From NCBI RefSeq assembly GCF_037152535.1, contig NZ_JBBCMA010000001.1:1550001-1614000 (forward strand): a DNA stretch of 64,000 bases. The letters run 5' to 3'. Position numbers and translations under genes: made by a program. Source of the DNA: Leclercia sp. AS011. GTDB lineage: Bacteria > Pseudomonadota > Gammaproteobacteria > Enterobacterales > Enterobacteriaceae. This document shows positions 49,447-63,580 of this stretch, one piece after another. The number at the start of each line of letters is the position of its first letter. The first letter of the stretch is position 1. Below the pieces are notes generated by a model. That model ran no database searches and was not told the DNA's origin. It worked only from the letters and a program-made list of their open reading frames with translations.

Positions 49447-49935
49447 TTATTCGGCTGGTGGGGTCATTTTACCTTCCGGCGCGGAACGTTCTGTCAGACG
49501 CTTCTCAAAATTCGCATCAAACTGTTTTTTCTGTTCCGGGGTCAGAATGTTGTAAATCTTGTTCTGGGTTTCCAGGTGCGCCAGCATGCGGGCTTTGTTC
49601 TGCTCGGCCATCTTGTCGACCTGCGCCTGGGCTTTCGCTTTATCGAAGCTGTCGCTGGCGATGATGTCATGCATTGCGCGGCGCTCTTCTACCGGCGGAC
49701 GCTTCATCTGGTCGCGCTGGCTTTTCATGATGTCGCGGATCTGCGTTTTCTGCGCATCCGTCAGGTTCAGGTCTTTAAACATCATGTCGTGATGCATACC
49801 CGGCTTACCTTTGTGATGCATCATTTTGCTGTCGGTCGGTGCTGCGGTAGTGGTGGCGGTATCCGCAGCGAACGCCGCGCTGGTAGCGCCCAGAGCCAGG
49901 GTAGAGGCAACAAACAGTGCAGTTAATTTACGCAT
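49447..49935 (-). CDS. spy: Periplasmic chaperone Spy
   Basis: The 162-residue ATP-independent periplasmic chaperone has signal peptide MRKLTALFVASTLALGATSA, cleaved after AFA at about residue 23. It forms a helical cradle dimer. Two LTxxQ motifs are visible, LTDAQKTQIRDIM and LTPEQKKQFDANFE, with a Met/Lys/Arg-rich concave region (MMHHKGKPGMHHDMMFKDL). E. coli spy is induced by CpxR and BaeR on envelope stress. A CpxR-like pair, ATAAA and GTAAA, lies about 60-75 nt upstream but with non-consensus spacing. Confidence 0.95.
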   Translation of the reverse strand: MRKLTALFVASTLALGATSAAFAADTATTTAAPTDSKMMHHKGKPGMHHDMMFKDLNLTDAQKTQIRDIMKSQRDQMKRPPVEERRAMHDIIASDSFDKAKAQAQVDKMAEQNKARMLAHLETQNKIYNILTPEQKKQFDANFEKRLTERSAPEGKMTPPAE

Positions 49936-50272
49936 AATTTTGTCCTTCCTTTCAGTTATTCTTCGGCGCTATGCCGTGTTGACGAGATTAACTTTACGGG
50001 GTTTATCGTCAATTAATCAGAGCAAGGGTAAAACAATGAAAGTGTAAAAAACAAAATATCGTCAAATATGGAGGAAATAAGGATAAAGCGTGGAGAGTTG
50101 AAACAAAAATAGACATGCGACTGATTTTAAAGAGATTGTGAAGGAGTATACCGGGGGAAAGATTAATAATAAAGCAAACAGCCAGGAATAATCTGTAATA
50201 AAACGGCAGCCAAATGAAATGGCGGAAAAAATAAACAACCCCACCGCGTTATGCTGATGGGGTTATGCAGTT
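49936..50272. other. spy promoter region and astE terminator
   Basis: This is a gene-free, AT-rich 337 bp. The right end holds the astE terminator: AACCCCA (50237-50243) and TGGGGTT (50258-50264), followed leftwards by GTTTATTTTTT. The left end should carry the spy promoter, including the weak CpxR-like sequence near 49998-50011. A 60-residue hydrophobic frame (50062-50244) starts inside the terminator and is not accepted as a gene. Confidence 0.65.
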
Positions 50273-51238
50273 TCAGGAGACTTTTTCCAGCATCAGTCCG
50301 GCGCGTAAACCAAAGGCTACGGCAGGGTTCGGGAAAAGAACGTATTCGGTCGGCTTGTGAACTTCATAACGCTCCTCGCCATCCTCTGCCAGCAAAACGC
50401 CCTGGCGGAACGGGGTGAAGTTCAGGGTATGCGCCGCCATGTGCAGCACAAAGGCCTCGCTGCGGCGGGTGATCTGCTGCACCACCCGGTACTGCTCCAC
50501 CGGCTCAGTATGTTGCTCAGGTGCCTCGCCGCTCAGCAAGGCATACAGCGCCTGATGGGTGGTGGCAAAGCGGGTCAAATCGTTATGGCCGAACGGCAGC
50601 GCCTTGCCCAGCTCCAGGGTACAGGCCAGAGCGCCAAAGCGTTCGCAGCTGAAATGGGTAAAGGTACCACCCGGTGCCTGATGATAGACCAGCGCTTCCA
50701 GCCCGGCATCCCCCAGCCACTGAATAAAGGCTTCATCCCAGGGCTGACTGCGCTGAGGCAGCACGCCAAAACGCTCATGATAGGAGGCGCGGATCGCGGT
50801 ATGCAGATCCAGGTGCCAGCGCTCGTCTTCCGCCTGCTGGTAAAAAGCGGTAATCCGCTCCTCCAGCAGCGCCGCTCGCGCGGTCTCGTCGCAGGGCGGA
50901 AATTGTGCTCCGCGCCCGCTGAACAGACGGTTGATATCGCAGGTCAGGTAGCGCTTGCCTGCCCGCAGCGCGGGCGGATTGCCGTAGATGACAAGCAGGC
51001 GGCAGCGCAGGGTCAGTTCGCCGCGGAACAGCGCCCCGATCAGCAGGTCGACAATTTCCACCGGCGCGGTTTCATTGCCGTGGATCCCGGCCGAGAGCAC
51101 CAGTGCGCGCGTGCTTGCCACTTCCGGGGTCAGCTCCAGTATGCCGCGTGCCAGCCAGCGCCAGTGAAACGACGCCCCTCTGCCCTCCATGTGGGGAGGC
51201 GTCTCATCGGCCATCGTCAGCGCCAGAAAATTTTCCAT
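50273..51238 (-). CDS. astE: Succinylglutamate desuccinylase AstE
   Basis: The 321-residue zinc-dependent M14-like (AspA/AstE) enzyme performs the last step of the AST pathway, hydrolysing N-succinylglutamate to glutamate and succinate. Zinc ligands are in [13 protein letters not shown] (near residue 53) and [10 protein letters not shown] (near 147). Substrate and catalytic Glu residues lie in LALTLEL-like [13 protein letters not shown] chose the ATG at 51238, with AAGGAGG upstream, rather than the GTG one codon earlier. It is the last gene of astCADBE. Confidence 0.95.
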   Translation of the reverse strand: MENFLALTMADETPPHMEGRGASFHWRWLARGILELTPEVASTRALVLSAGIHGNETAPVEIVDLLIGALFRGELTLRCRLLVIYGNPPALRAGKRYLTCDINRLFSGRGAQFPPCDETARAALLEERITAFYQQAEDERWHLDLHTAIRASYHERFGVLPQRSQPWDEAFIQWLGDAGLEALVYHQAPGGTFTHFSCERFGALACTLELGKALPFGHNDLTRFATTHQALYALLSGEAPEQHTEPVEQYRVVQQITRRSEAFVLHMAAHTLNFTPFRQGVLLAEDGEERYEVHKPTEYVLFPNPAVAFGLRAGLMLEKVS

Positions 51239-51248
51239 CACGCCTCCT

Positions 51249-56326
<5,078 letters not shown>

Positions 56327-56368
56327 TTAAATGTTAAATATTTATGTATTTGCCCTGTGAATGTAGAT

Positions 56369-56384
56369 TGCAGCGTTCGTGCCA
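56369..56384 (-). promoter_or_regulatory. Sigma-54 promoter of the ast operon
   Basis: Read leftwards, TGGCACGAACGCTGCA has the invariant GG (-24) and GC (-12) separated by exactly 10 nt, with a near-consensus TGGCAC block. It lies about 75 nt before the astC ATG. E. coli astC is transcribed by sigma-54 RNA polymerase with NtrC in nitrogen limitation. Confidence 0.88.
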
Positions 56385-56584
56385 GCCAGCGATAAAAATG
56401 CATAAACGGGATGGGGTAACGTAATATCAACAGGTTACGACATGGAGTTATTCACTGTTATTGCATATAAAGTGAATATTTTTACAACAAGCGCGGCTTT
56501 GCCGGATGAAAAACAGCTGTTTTATGCAGAAGCGAAATATAATTCTGGAATTGTGATCGCTGGCGAAATTTGTGGTCCCTTTAC

Positions 56585-56619
56585 GCGCCATTGGGGTGCA
56601 TCACGCGCCAGATCGGTGC
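56585..56619. promoter_or_regulatory. Two tandem NtrC sites for the ast operon
   Basis: GCGCCATTGGGGTGC (56585-56599) and GCGCCAGATCGGTGC (56605-56619) each fit the NtrC palindrome GCACC-N5-GGTGC with one mismatch, in the left arm. They are spaced 20 bp centre to centre, or about two helical turns. They lie about 200-235 bp upstream of the sigma-54 promoter, a normal enhancer distance that needs bending, for example by IHF. The remainder of the 444-bp astC-xthA gap is AT-rich and gene-free. Confidence 0.75.
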
Positions 56620-56740
56620 AAAAATTGCACTGTCGAATCGATCTGTCGCAGTAATTGGTGGAACATACGCAGCGGCGGCAGTCAGCCCAAAAAAATTCTG
56701 CTACCATCCTTGCACTATTCACCTTGCACTGGCAGCGACT

Positions 56741-57550
56741 ATGAAATTTGTCTCTTTTAATATCAACGGCCTGCGCGCCCGTCCTCATCAACTGCAAGCC
56801 ATCGTCGAACAACATCAGCCTGACGTTATCGGCCTGCAGGAGACAAAAGTTCACGACGACATGTTCCCTCTCGAAGAGGTGGCAAAACTGGGCTACAACG
56901 TCTTCTATCACGGCCAGAAAGGCCATTACGGCGTGGCGCTGCTCACCAAAGAGACGCCGGTCTCGGTGCGTCGCGGCTTCCCGGGCGACGGCGAAGATTC
57001 CCAGCGCCGCATCATCATGGCGGAAATTCCCTCTTCGCTGGGCAATATCACGGTGATCAACGGTTACTTCCCGCAGGGCGAGAGCCGTGACCACCCGCTG
57101 AAATTCCCGGCCAAAGAGAAGTTCTATCAGGATCTGCAGTCCTTCCTCGAAACCGAGCTGAACAAAGAGAATCCGGTACTGATCATGGGCGATATGAACA
57201 TCAGCCATACGGATCTCGATATCGGCATCGGCGAAGACAGCCGCAAACGCTGGCTGCGCACCGGGAAGTGCTCCTTCCTGCCGGAAGAGCGCGAGTGGAT
57301 GGCGCGTCTGATGGACTGGGGTCTGGTGGATACCTTCCGCCACGCCAACCCGGAGACTCAGGATCGCTTCTCGTGGTTTGATTACCGCTCCAAAGGCTTT
57401 GACGATAACCGCGGCCTGCGCATCGACCTGCTGCTGGCAAGCGCGCCGCTGGCAGAGCGCTGCATCGAAACCGGGATCGACTACGATATCCGCAGCATGG
57501 AAAAACCGTCCGACCACGCCCCGGTATGGGCGACGTTTGACGTAAAATGA
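56741..57550 (+). CDS. xthA: Exonuclease III
   Basis: The 269-residue AP endonuclease/3'-5' exonuclease of the EEP family is the major AP endonuclease in base-excision repair. Catalytic motifs are [15 protein letters not shown] (Asn), [10 protein letters not shown] (Glu34-type metal ligand), [16 protein letters not shown] (Asp/Asn), and the C-terminal [18 protein letters not shown] with Asp-His. I chose the ATG at 56741; the frame is open to 56570 but that part has no similarity to the family. The next gene begins directly after its stop. Confidence 0.97.
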   Translation: MKFVSFNINGLRARPHQLQAIVEQHQPDVIGLQETKVHDDMFPLEEVAKLGYNVFYHGQKGHYGVALLTKETPVSVRRGFPGDGEDSQRRIIMAEIPSSLGNITVINGYFPQGESRDHPLKFPAKEKFYQDLQSFLETELNKENPVLIMGDMNISHTDLDIGIGEDSRKRWLRTGKCSFLPEEREWMARLMDWGLVDTFRHANPETQDRFSWFDYRSKGFDDNRGLRIDLLLASAPLAERCIETGIDYDIRSMEKPSDHAPVWATFDVK

Positions 57551-58237
57551 ATGACAGCCAACCGTCGTAAAATCCTGCTTGTATGCGCCCTTCTGGGCGC
57601 ATTTGTTCTTATTTATACGCAACTGCCTCCCGGCACCCTGACGCTGGAAAATCTTCAGGCCCGCCATCAGGCGCTGCTGCTTTACTGCCAGCAGGCCCCG
57701 ATCCAGAGCGCCGCCCTCTTTTTTATGCTCTACGTGCTGGTCACCACCCTGTCGCTGCCGGGGGCTGCGCTGCTGACCCTGCTTGGCGGAGCGCTGTTCG
57801 GCCTGTGGCCGGGGATCCTGCTGGTCTCCTTCGCCTCGACGCTCGGTGCGACCCTGGCAATGCTGGTCAGCCGGTATCTGCTGCGCGACTGGGTCCAGCG
57901 CCGCTTTGCCGGGCCGATGCGCACCCTGAATGACGGGGTTGCCCGCGACGGGGCCTTCTATCTGTTTGCCCTGCGCCTGATGCCGCTATTCCCCTTCTTT
58001 GTGGTCAACCTGCTGGCTGGCGTGACCACCCTCGGGGTGCGACGCTACTGGTGGGTCAGCCAGCTCGGGATGCTGCCCGGCGCGGTGGTTTTTCTCAATG
58101 CCGGCCACCAGTTAGGGCAGATCGCCTCGCTGCGTGATATCCTCTCGCCCGGCGTGGTTTTCGCCTTTACGCTACTGGGGCTGCTGCCGCTGGTCACCCG
58201 CTGGCTGTTCGCCCGCTTTTCCCGAACTTCTCCATAA
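57551..58237 (+). CDS. TVP38/TMEM64 (DedA-like) membrane protein, YdjX/YdjZ type
   Basis: The 228-residue protein has about six hydrophobic segments and the SNARE-associated/DedA-like core. It shows VTTLSLPGAALLTLLGGALFG near residue 60, VSFASTLGATLAMLVSRY near 100 and ALRLMPLFPFFVVNLLAGVT near 140. K-12 has two such paralogues here, ydjX and ydjZ, separated by ydjY. Only one copy is present in this window and ydjY is missing. Its first codon directly abuts the xthA stop. The family may act in lipid or polyprenyl-phosphate translocation, but this member is uncharacterised. Confidence 0.9.
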   Translation: MTANRRKILLVCALLGAFVLIYTQLPPGTLTLENLQARHQALLLYCQQAPIQSAALFFMLYVLVTTLSLPGAALLTLLGGALFGLWPGILLVSFASTLGATLAMLVSRYLLRDWVQRRFAGPMRTLNDGVARDGAFYLFALRLMPLFPFFVVNLLAGVTTLGVRRYWWVSQLGMLPGAVVFLNAGHQLGQIASLRDILSPGVVFAFTLLGLLPLVTRWLFARFSRTSP

Positions 58238-58248
58238 TAGGAGGCATT

Positions 58249-59421
58249 ATGCGCCGTGTGCGTTTTTGCATGTTATTGACCGGCCTGCTGATGGCTGGAC
58301 CGGCGCTGGCCGATGACGGCTGGCAGAAAACCAAAGAGGACGCCCGGGGTCAGACCGTCTGGTTTAACGCCTGGGGCGGCGATGAGGCGGTGAACCGCTA
58401 CCTGGACTGGGTGAGCGGCGAGATGAAAAGCCACTACGCCATTACCCTGAAGATTGTCCGTCTGGCGGATGCCGCCGACGCGGTGAAACGCATCCAGACC
58501 GAGGCCAGCGCCGGACGCAAAACCAACGGCTCGGTCGATCTGCTGTGGGTCAACGGCGAGAATTTTCGCACCCTGAAAACCGCCGGATTGCTGCAGACCG
58601 GATGGGCGCAAAGCCTGCCCAACTGGCGCTACGTGGATCCCAGCAAACCGGTGAGTGAAGATTTCGCCATCCCGACCGAGGGGGCGGAGTCCCCGTGGGG
58701 CAGCGCCCAGCTCACCTTTATCGCCAGCCGCAAGACCCTGCCGCAACCGCTGGCGGATCCGCAGGCGCTGCTGGATTATGCCACTCAACACCCCGGCACC
58801 GTCACCTACCCGCGTCCCCCCGATTTCACCGGCACCGCGTTTCTGGAACAGATCCTGTTGACGCAGACCACCCAGCCGGAGGCCCTCAAACAGCCGCCGG
58901 ACCGCGCCACCTTTGCCGCGGTCACCGCCCCGCTGTGGGCGTATCTGGATAAGCTGCATCCCCACCTGTGGCGCGAGGGCAAAGATTTTCCGCCGTCACC
59001 GGCGCGGATGGATGCCCTGCTGGCCAGCGGCAATTTAAACCTGTCGATCACCTTTAACCCGGCCCACGCCCGGCAAAAAGTGACCAGCAAGGAGCTACCC
59101 GCTGACAGCTACAGCTTTGGTTTCCAACAGGGGATGATTGGCAACGTGCACTTTGTAGCGATCCCGGCCAATGCCTCTGCCAGCGCGGGCGCAAAAGTTG
59201 TCGCTAACTTCCTACTCTCGCCGCAGGCGCAGATCCGCAAGGCGGATCCGGCCCACTGGGGCGACCCGAGCGTGCTGGATCCCCAGACCCTCCCTGCGGC
59301 ACAAGCCGCGCAACTGCGTCAGTTTATCCCGGCAGAGCTCCCCGCAACGCTCGGGGAACCGCACGCCGCCTGGGTTAACGCGCTGGAGCAGGAATGGTTG
59401 CGTCGCTACGGCACCCACTAA
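58249..59421 (+). CDS. ynjB: YnjB, ABC transporter solute-binding protein
   Basis: The 390-residue periplasmic protein has signal peptide MRRVRFCMLLTGLLMAGPALA and is related to thiamine/iron-type extracellular binding proteins. Residues VNRYLDWVSGEMKSHYAITL and the loop DLLWVNGENFRTLK are typical of the YnjB family. It is the first gene of ynjBCD. The substrate is not established; it is plausibly a sugar, polyamine or thiamine-like compound, but nothing in the sequence decides. Its 3' end overlaps ynjC by 28 nt. Confidence 0.93.
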   Translation: MRRVRFCMLLTGLLMAGPALADDGWQKTKEDARGQTVWFNAWGGDEAVNRYLDWVSGEMKSHYAITLKIVRLADAADAVKRIQTEASAGRKTNGSVDLLWVNGENFRTLKTAGLLQTGWAQSLPNWRYVDPSKPVSEDFAIPTEGAESPWGSAQLTFIASRKTLPQPLADPQALLDYATQHPGTVTYPRPPDFTGTAFLEQILLTQTTQPEALKQPPDRATFAAVTAPLWAYLDKLHPHLWREGKDFPPSPARMDALLASGNLNLSITFNPAHARQKVTSKELPADSYSFGFQQGMIGNVHFVAIPANASASAGAKVVANFLLSPQAQIRKADPAHWGDPSVLDPQTLPAAQAAQLRQFIPAELPATLGEPHAAWVNALEQEWLRRYGTH

Positions 59422-60929
59422 GCGGGCTCGCCTGGCTGCTGATGGCGGCGGTCTATCTGCCCCTGCTGCCCGCCGTCGCCCTGCTGTTACCGCCGGTCTT
59501 CTCCCTGGAGAACTGGCAGGCGCTGGCAGCGGATCCGCAGCTGCCCCAGGCGCTGATCGCCACCCTGGTCTCCACCCTGATTGCCGCCGCCGGGGCGCTG
59601 CTGCTGGCCCTTGCGGTAGTGGCCGCTCTGTGGCCCGGCAGCCGCTGGCGACGGCTGTGCAACCACCTGCCCTGGCTGCTGGCTATTCCCCACGTGGCCT
59701 TCGCGGTCAGCGTGCTGCTGATTTTCGCCGAAGGCGGCGAGCTCTACCGCCTCTGTTCGATCTGCTCCCCGGTGCTGGATCGCTACGGTATCGGCCTTGG
59801 CCTGACCCTCGCCGTTAAGGAGAGCGCGTTTGTTCTGTGGGCGATTTACGCCTCGCTGCCGGAAAAAGATCTGGCACAAAAAGTGACCGTCCTGCGTTCG
59901 CTGGGCTATGGCCGCTGGCAGGCGCTGCGCTGGCTGATCCTGCCCGCCATTGCCCCGGCGCTGGGGGCAGTGATGCTGGCGACGATCGCCTGGACGCTGT
60001 CGGTGGTGGATGTGGCCCTGATCCTCGGGCCGGGTAATCCGCCCACCCTGGCGGTGCTGGCCTGGCAGTGGCTGTCCCAGGGGGATGCGCAGCAGCAGGC
60101 CAAAGGGATGCTGGTCTGCGCGATCCTGCTGATTATTCTGGAGCTGATCGCCGTCGCGCTGTTTATCGGCTGGCGACGCTGGCGGCGCACCCTCCCGGAC
60201 GTCTCCGGTGAGCGCCCGACGCCGCGTCCGCTGCGGGTGGGGCGCGCCTGCGGCCTGCTGCTGCCCCTGGCGGGCCTCGTCAGCGTGGCGGTGCTGGTGC
60301 TGGTGGCGGGTGATGCGAGCGCCTCACGCGACACGGCGGCGGCGAGCCTGATGCTGGGTCTCTCTGCGGCGGCCCTTGCGCTGGGGGTGATCCTCCTCTG
60401 GCTGGAGTGGGGCCCGCAGCGCGGCGGCTTCTGGGTCTGGCTGCCGCTGGCCCTTCCCGCCCTGCCGCTGGTGGCCGGGCAGTATCGGCTGGCGCTGCTG
60501 CTCCAGCTCGACGGAGAGTGGATCGCCGTGCTGTGGGGACATTTACTCTGGGTGCTGCCGTGGATGCTGCTGGTGATGCAACCGGCCTGGCGTCGACTCG
60601 ATCCACGGATGATCCTGATTGCCCGCACCCTCGGCTGGGGATCGTTTAAAATATTCTGGCTGATCAAATGCCCGCAGATGCTCCGCCCGGCGCTCACGGC
60701 GTATGCCGTCGGGTTTTCCGTCAGCATGGCGCAGTATCTCCCCACCCTGTGGCTGGGCGCGGGCCGATATGCCACGCTGACCACCGACGCCGTGGCGCTC
60801 AGCAGCGGCGGCAGTAGCGCCGTGCTGGCGGCCCAGGCGCTGTGGCAGCTGCTGCTGCCGATGCTGGTCTTCGCCGCCTGCATTGTGCTTTCCCGGCTGA
60901 TTGGCCGCTTTCGTCAGGGGTTACGTTAA
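59394..60929 (+). CDS. ynjC: YnjC, ABC transporter permease (fused double permease)
   Basis: The 511-residue polytopic protein consists of two BPD-transport-like halves in one chain. The first half (about 1-270) has EAA-type coupling segment VLRSLGYGRWQALRWLILPAI near residue 168. The second (about 285-511) has LGWGSFKIFWLIKCPQMLRP near 415. It therefore supplies both membrane domains for the YnjD ATPase. The start overlaps ynjB by 28 nt; an N-terminal stretch MVASLRHPLSGLAWLL precedes the first helix. Its stop overlaps the ynjD start by one base. Confidence 0.93.
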   Translation: MVASLRHPLSGLAWLLMAAVYLPLLPAVALLLPPVFSLENWQALAADPQLPQALIATLVSTLIAAAGALLLALAVVAALWPGSRWRRLCNHLPWLLAIPHVAFAVSVLLIFAEGGELYRLCSICSPVLDRYGIGLGLTLAVKESAFVLWAIYASLPEKDLAQKVTVLRSLGYGRWQALRWLILPAIAPALGAVMLATIAWTLSVVDVALILGPGNPPTLAVLAWQWLSQGDAQQQAKGMLVCAILLIILELIAVALFIGWRRWRRTLPDVSGERPTPRPLRVGRACGLLLPLAGLVSVAVLVLVAGDASASRDTAAASLMLGLSAAALALGVILLWLEWGPQRGGFWVWLPLALPALPLVAGQYRLALLLQLDGEWIAVLWGHLLWVLPWMLLVMQPAWRRLDPRMILIARTLGWGSFKIFWLIKCPQMLRPALTAYAVGFSVSMAQYLPTLWLGAGRYATLTTDAVALSSGGSSAVLAAQALWQLLLPMLVFAACIVLSRLIGRFRQGLR

Positions 60930-61561
60930 TGCTGATGGTTAAGGATGTTTCGCTCTCGCTGCGCCAGACGACGCTGCTGCACAACGTCAGTTTTACCGTG
61001 CCACCTGGCGAGATCCTCACCCTGATGGGCCCGTCCGGCAGCGGGAAATCGTCGCTGTTTGCCTGGATGATCGGCGCTCTGCCGGGGGATTTTCGCGCCA
61101 CGGGGGAGCTGTGGATCAATGCCCGCCGCTGTGACGCCCTGCCCACCGAACAGCGGGGGCTGGGGCTGCTGTTTCAGGATGCGTTGCTCTTCGATCACTT
61201 CAGCGTCGGGCAGAATCTGCTCCTGGCCCTCCCGGCGGCGGTAAAAGGTGAGGCGCGCAAACAGCAGGTGAACGACGCGCTGGACGCCGCCGATCTGAGC
61301 GGCTTCAGTCATCGCGATCCCGCCACGCTCTCCGGCGGGCAGCGCGCCCGGGTGAGCCTGCTCCGCGCCCTGCTGGCCAGGCCACAGGCGCTGCTGCTCG
61401 ATGAGCCCTTCAGCCGCCTGGATAAAAATCTGCGGGACCAGTTTCGTCGCTGGGTGTTTGCCGAAGTGCGCGCCCGGCAGATCCCGGTGGTCCAGGTGAC
61501 GCACGATGAGGACGATATTCCCGCAGACGGACAGGTGCTGCCGATGGCGGGCTGGCAATGA
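60929..61561 (+). CDS. ynjD: YnjD, ABC transporter ATPase
   Basis: The 210-residue ABC ATPase has Walker A GPSGSGKSS, Q-loop LGLLFQDALLFDHFS, signature LSGGQRARVSLLRALL, Walker B ALLLDEPFSRLD and H-loop VTHDEDDIP, all intact. The ATG at 60929 overlaps the ynjC stop. The in-frame start at 60842 lies inside ynjC. It is slightly shorter than the K-12 protein (217) at the C-terminus. Confidence 0.94.
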   Translation: MLMVKDVSLSLRQTTLLHNVSFTVPPGEILTLMGPSGSGKSSLFAWMIGALPGDFRATGELWINARRCDALPTEQRGLGLLFQDALLFDHFSVGQNLLLALPAAVKGEARKQQVNDALDAADLSGFSHRDPATLSGGQRARVSLLRALLARPQALLLDEPFSRLDKNLRDQFRRWVFAEVRARQIPVVQVTHDEDDIPADGQVLPMAGWQ

Positions 61562-61648
61562 ATCCCGCGACATCCTGCGCAAACGCAACGTTTTTTGGCG
61601 GGCAGATTGTCACAATCACCGCTCAATTTTTTACGATCGGGCATTTCG

Positions 61649-62956
61649 ATGAAACGTGTTTCTCACCTTGCCGCGCTGACCGTCGCTTTAGGTCTCGCCT
61701 CTTTCTCCACCTTCGCTGCTGACATGGCACATTCCCTTACGCTGACCGAGCTTCAGCACCAGCATGGTACCCTTATTGATACCCGCGCCAGCGCCTTCTA
61801 TAACGGCTGGCCGCAGAGCCTGAACGGCCCTTCCGGCCACGAGCCTGCCGCGCTCAACCTCTCCGCCAGCTGGCTGGGGGCGATGAACGAGACCCAGCTG
61901 AAAACCTGGGCGTCGCAGCACCAGCTGACCCCGACCACTCCGGTGGCCTTGTACGGTAGCGACAGCGAAAACCAGGCCGTCAAAGCCCGGCTGAATCAGG
62001 CTGGTTTTAGCCACGTCAGCGTGCTAAGTGACGCTCTGACCAACCCGGCGCGTCTCCAGCGCCTCGCCCACTTCGAACAGCTGGTCTACCCACAGTGGCT
62101 GCACCAGCTCCAGCAGGGTAAGCCGGTGACGGCCGCTCCCGCCGGGGAGTGGAAAGTGATTGAAGCCGCCTGGGGCGCACCGAAGTTTTATCTGCTGAGC
62201 CATATTCCCGGCGCGGGCTATATCGACACCAACGAAGTGGAAAGCGAGCCGCTGTGGAACAAGGTCTCCGATGCCGATGTGAAGGCGATGCTGGCAAAAC
62301 ATGGGATCCGCCATGACACCACGGTGATCCTCTATGGCCGCGACGTGTATGCCGCCGCGCGCGTGGCGCAGATCATGCTCTACGCCGGAGTGAAAGACGT
62401 CCGCCTGCTGGACGGCGGCTGGAAAGCCTGGGACGCGGCAAAACTGCCGGTGGAACGCGGGATGCCTGATAAGGTCACGCCAGCGGCCGATTTTGGCGCG
62501 CCGATCCCCGGCCAGCCACAGCTGATGCTGAATACCGAACAGGCCCGCGGCCTGCTGCACCGTCAGGACGCCTCGCTGGTGAGCATCCGCTCGTGGCCGG
62601 AGTTTACCGGCGTGACCAGCGGCTATAGCTACATCAAGCCGAAAGGCGAGATCGCCGGGGCTCGCTGGGGCCATGCCGGGAGCGACTCGACCCATATGGA
62701 GGATTTCCACAATCCGGATGGCACCATGCGTTCCGCAGACGATATCGCCGCCATGTGGAAGCAGTGGAACATTCTGCCGGATCAGCAGGTGGCGTTTTAC
62801 TGCGGCACCGGCTGGCGGGCATCAGAGACCTTTATGTATGCCCGGGCGATGGGCTGGAAACATGTCGGCGTTTACGACGGCGGTTGGTACGAGTGGAGCA
62901 GCAACCCGCAGAACCCGGTTGCGACCGGTGAACGCGGGCCAGAAAGCTCACTCTGA
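61649..62956 (+). CDS. ynjE: YnjE, triple-rhodanese thiosulfate sulfurtransferase
   Basis: The 435-residue exported protein has signal peptide MKRVSHLAALTVALGLASFS (cleavage after FAA, about residue 24). Three rhodanese domains occur at about 25-145, 155-300 and 305-435. Only the last has a catalytic Cys, in VAFYCGTGWRASETF near residue 385, as in K-12 YnjE. It can accept sulfur from cysteine desulfurase-type donors in vitro; its physiological role is unknown. I chose the ATG at 61649. It overlaps the end of ynjF on the other strand by 9 nt. Confidence 0.95.
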   Translation: MKRVSHLAALTVALGLASFSTFAADMAHSLTLTELQHQHGTLIDTRASAFYNGWPQSLNGPSGHEPAALNLSASWLGAMNETQLKTWASQHQLTPTTPVALYGSDSENQAVKARLNQAGFSHVSVLSDALTNPARLQRLAHFEQLVYPQWLHQLQQGKPVTAAPAGEWKVIEAAWGAPKFYLLSHIPGAGYIDTNEVESEPLWNKVSDADVKAMLAKHGIRHDTTVILYGRDVYAAARVAQIMLYAGVKDVRLLDGGWKAWDAAKLPVERGMPDKVTPAADFGAPIPGQPQLMLNTEQARGLLHRQDASLVSIRSWPEFTGVTSGYSYIKPKGEIAGARWGHAGSDSTHMEDFHNPDGTMRSADDIAAMWKQWNILPDQQVAFYCGTGWRASETFMYARAMGWKHVGVYDGGWYEWSSNPQNPVATGERGPESSL

Positions 62957-63580
62957 TCGCGGCTGACGCTGAACCTCCTTCAGCGTCAGATAGCCACTCA
63001 AGATGCGCGTTGCGGTGGTGAGCCAGCACAACGCGCCAAACACCCACGCCAGCCATGCAAAGTGCGCCGGGAACAGGCAACAGAGCACAAACAGCAGGAT
63101 CGTTTCGGTGCCTTCCGTCAGCCCTCCGAGGTAATAAAACGACTTATGGGCGTAGCCCGGATTGTCGATGTCATGCTTCGCCGCCAGCGCGGCAAACGCC
63201 AGGAAGCTGCTCCCGGTGCCGATGAAAGCAAACAGCAGCCAGGCCGCGGGCAAGGCATTCACCGCAGGATTGGCCAGGGCAAAACCAAAGGGCACCAGGG
63301 CGTAAAACAGAAAATCGAGGGCGATATCGAGAAAGCCCCCGGCGTCAGTTAACCCGCGCCGCCGCGCCAGCGCCCCGTCCAGCCCGTCCAGCAATCGGTT
63401 CAGCACAATCGCCACCAGCGCCGCCAGATACCAGCCCAGGGCCAGAAACGGCAGCGCCAGCACCCCAATGGCAAAGCCGATCAGCGTAATGCCATCCGGC
63501 GTGATCCCGGGTTTATCCAGCGTCATCACCAGCCGGTTAAGCAGCGGTTTCAGGCGCGGATGGAGGTGACGGTCAAGCAT
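62948..63580 (-). CDS. ynjF: YnjF, CDP-alcohol phosphatidyltransferase family
   Basis: The 210-residue membrane enzyme family member carries the complete CDP-alcohol phosphotransferase motif DGLDGALARRRGLTDAGG, continuing FLDIALD, so all four Asp and both Gly are present. Six hydrophobic segments are seen. The lipid product is not established. I chose the ATG at 63580 (MLDRHLHPRLKPLLNR); its first 8 nt overlap the ynjA stop, so the two are probably cotranscribed. The end overlaps ynjE convergently by 9 nt. Confidence 0.92.
   Translation of the reverse strand: MLDRHLHPRLKPLLNRLVMTLDKPGITPDGITLIGFAIGVLALPFLALGWYLAALVAIVLNRLLDGLDGALARRRGLTDAGGFLDIALDFLFYALVPFGFALANPAVNALPAAWLLFAFIGTGSSFLAFAALAAKHDIDNPGYAHKSFYYLGGLTEGTETILLFVLCCLFPAHFAWLAWVFGALCWLTTATRILSGYLTLKEVQRQPRSE

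Noticed and set aside
50062..50244. 60-residue hydrophobic leftward frame between astE and spy
   Set aside because: Its GTG start lies inside the astE terminator stem and it has no Shine-Dalgarno. The hydrophobicity comes from T-rich DNA.
56442..56654. 70-residue rightward frame in the astC-xthA gap
   Set aside because: The frame crosses both NtrC sites. No family or strong ribosome site was seen, and regulatory content explains the sequence better.
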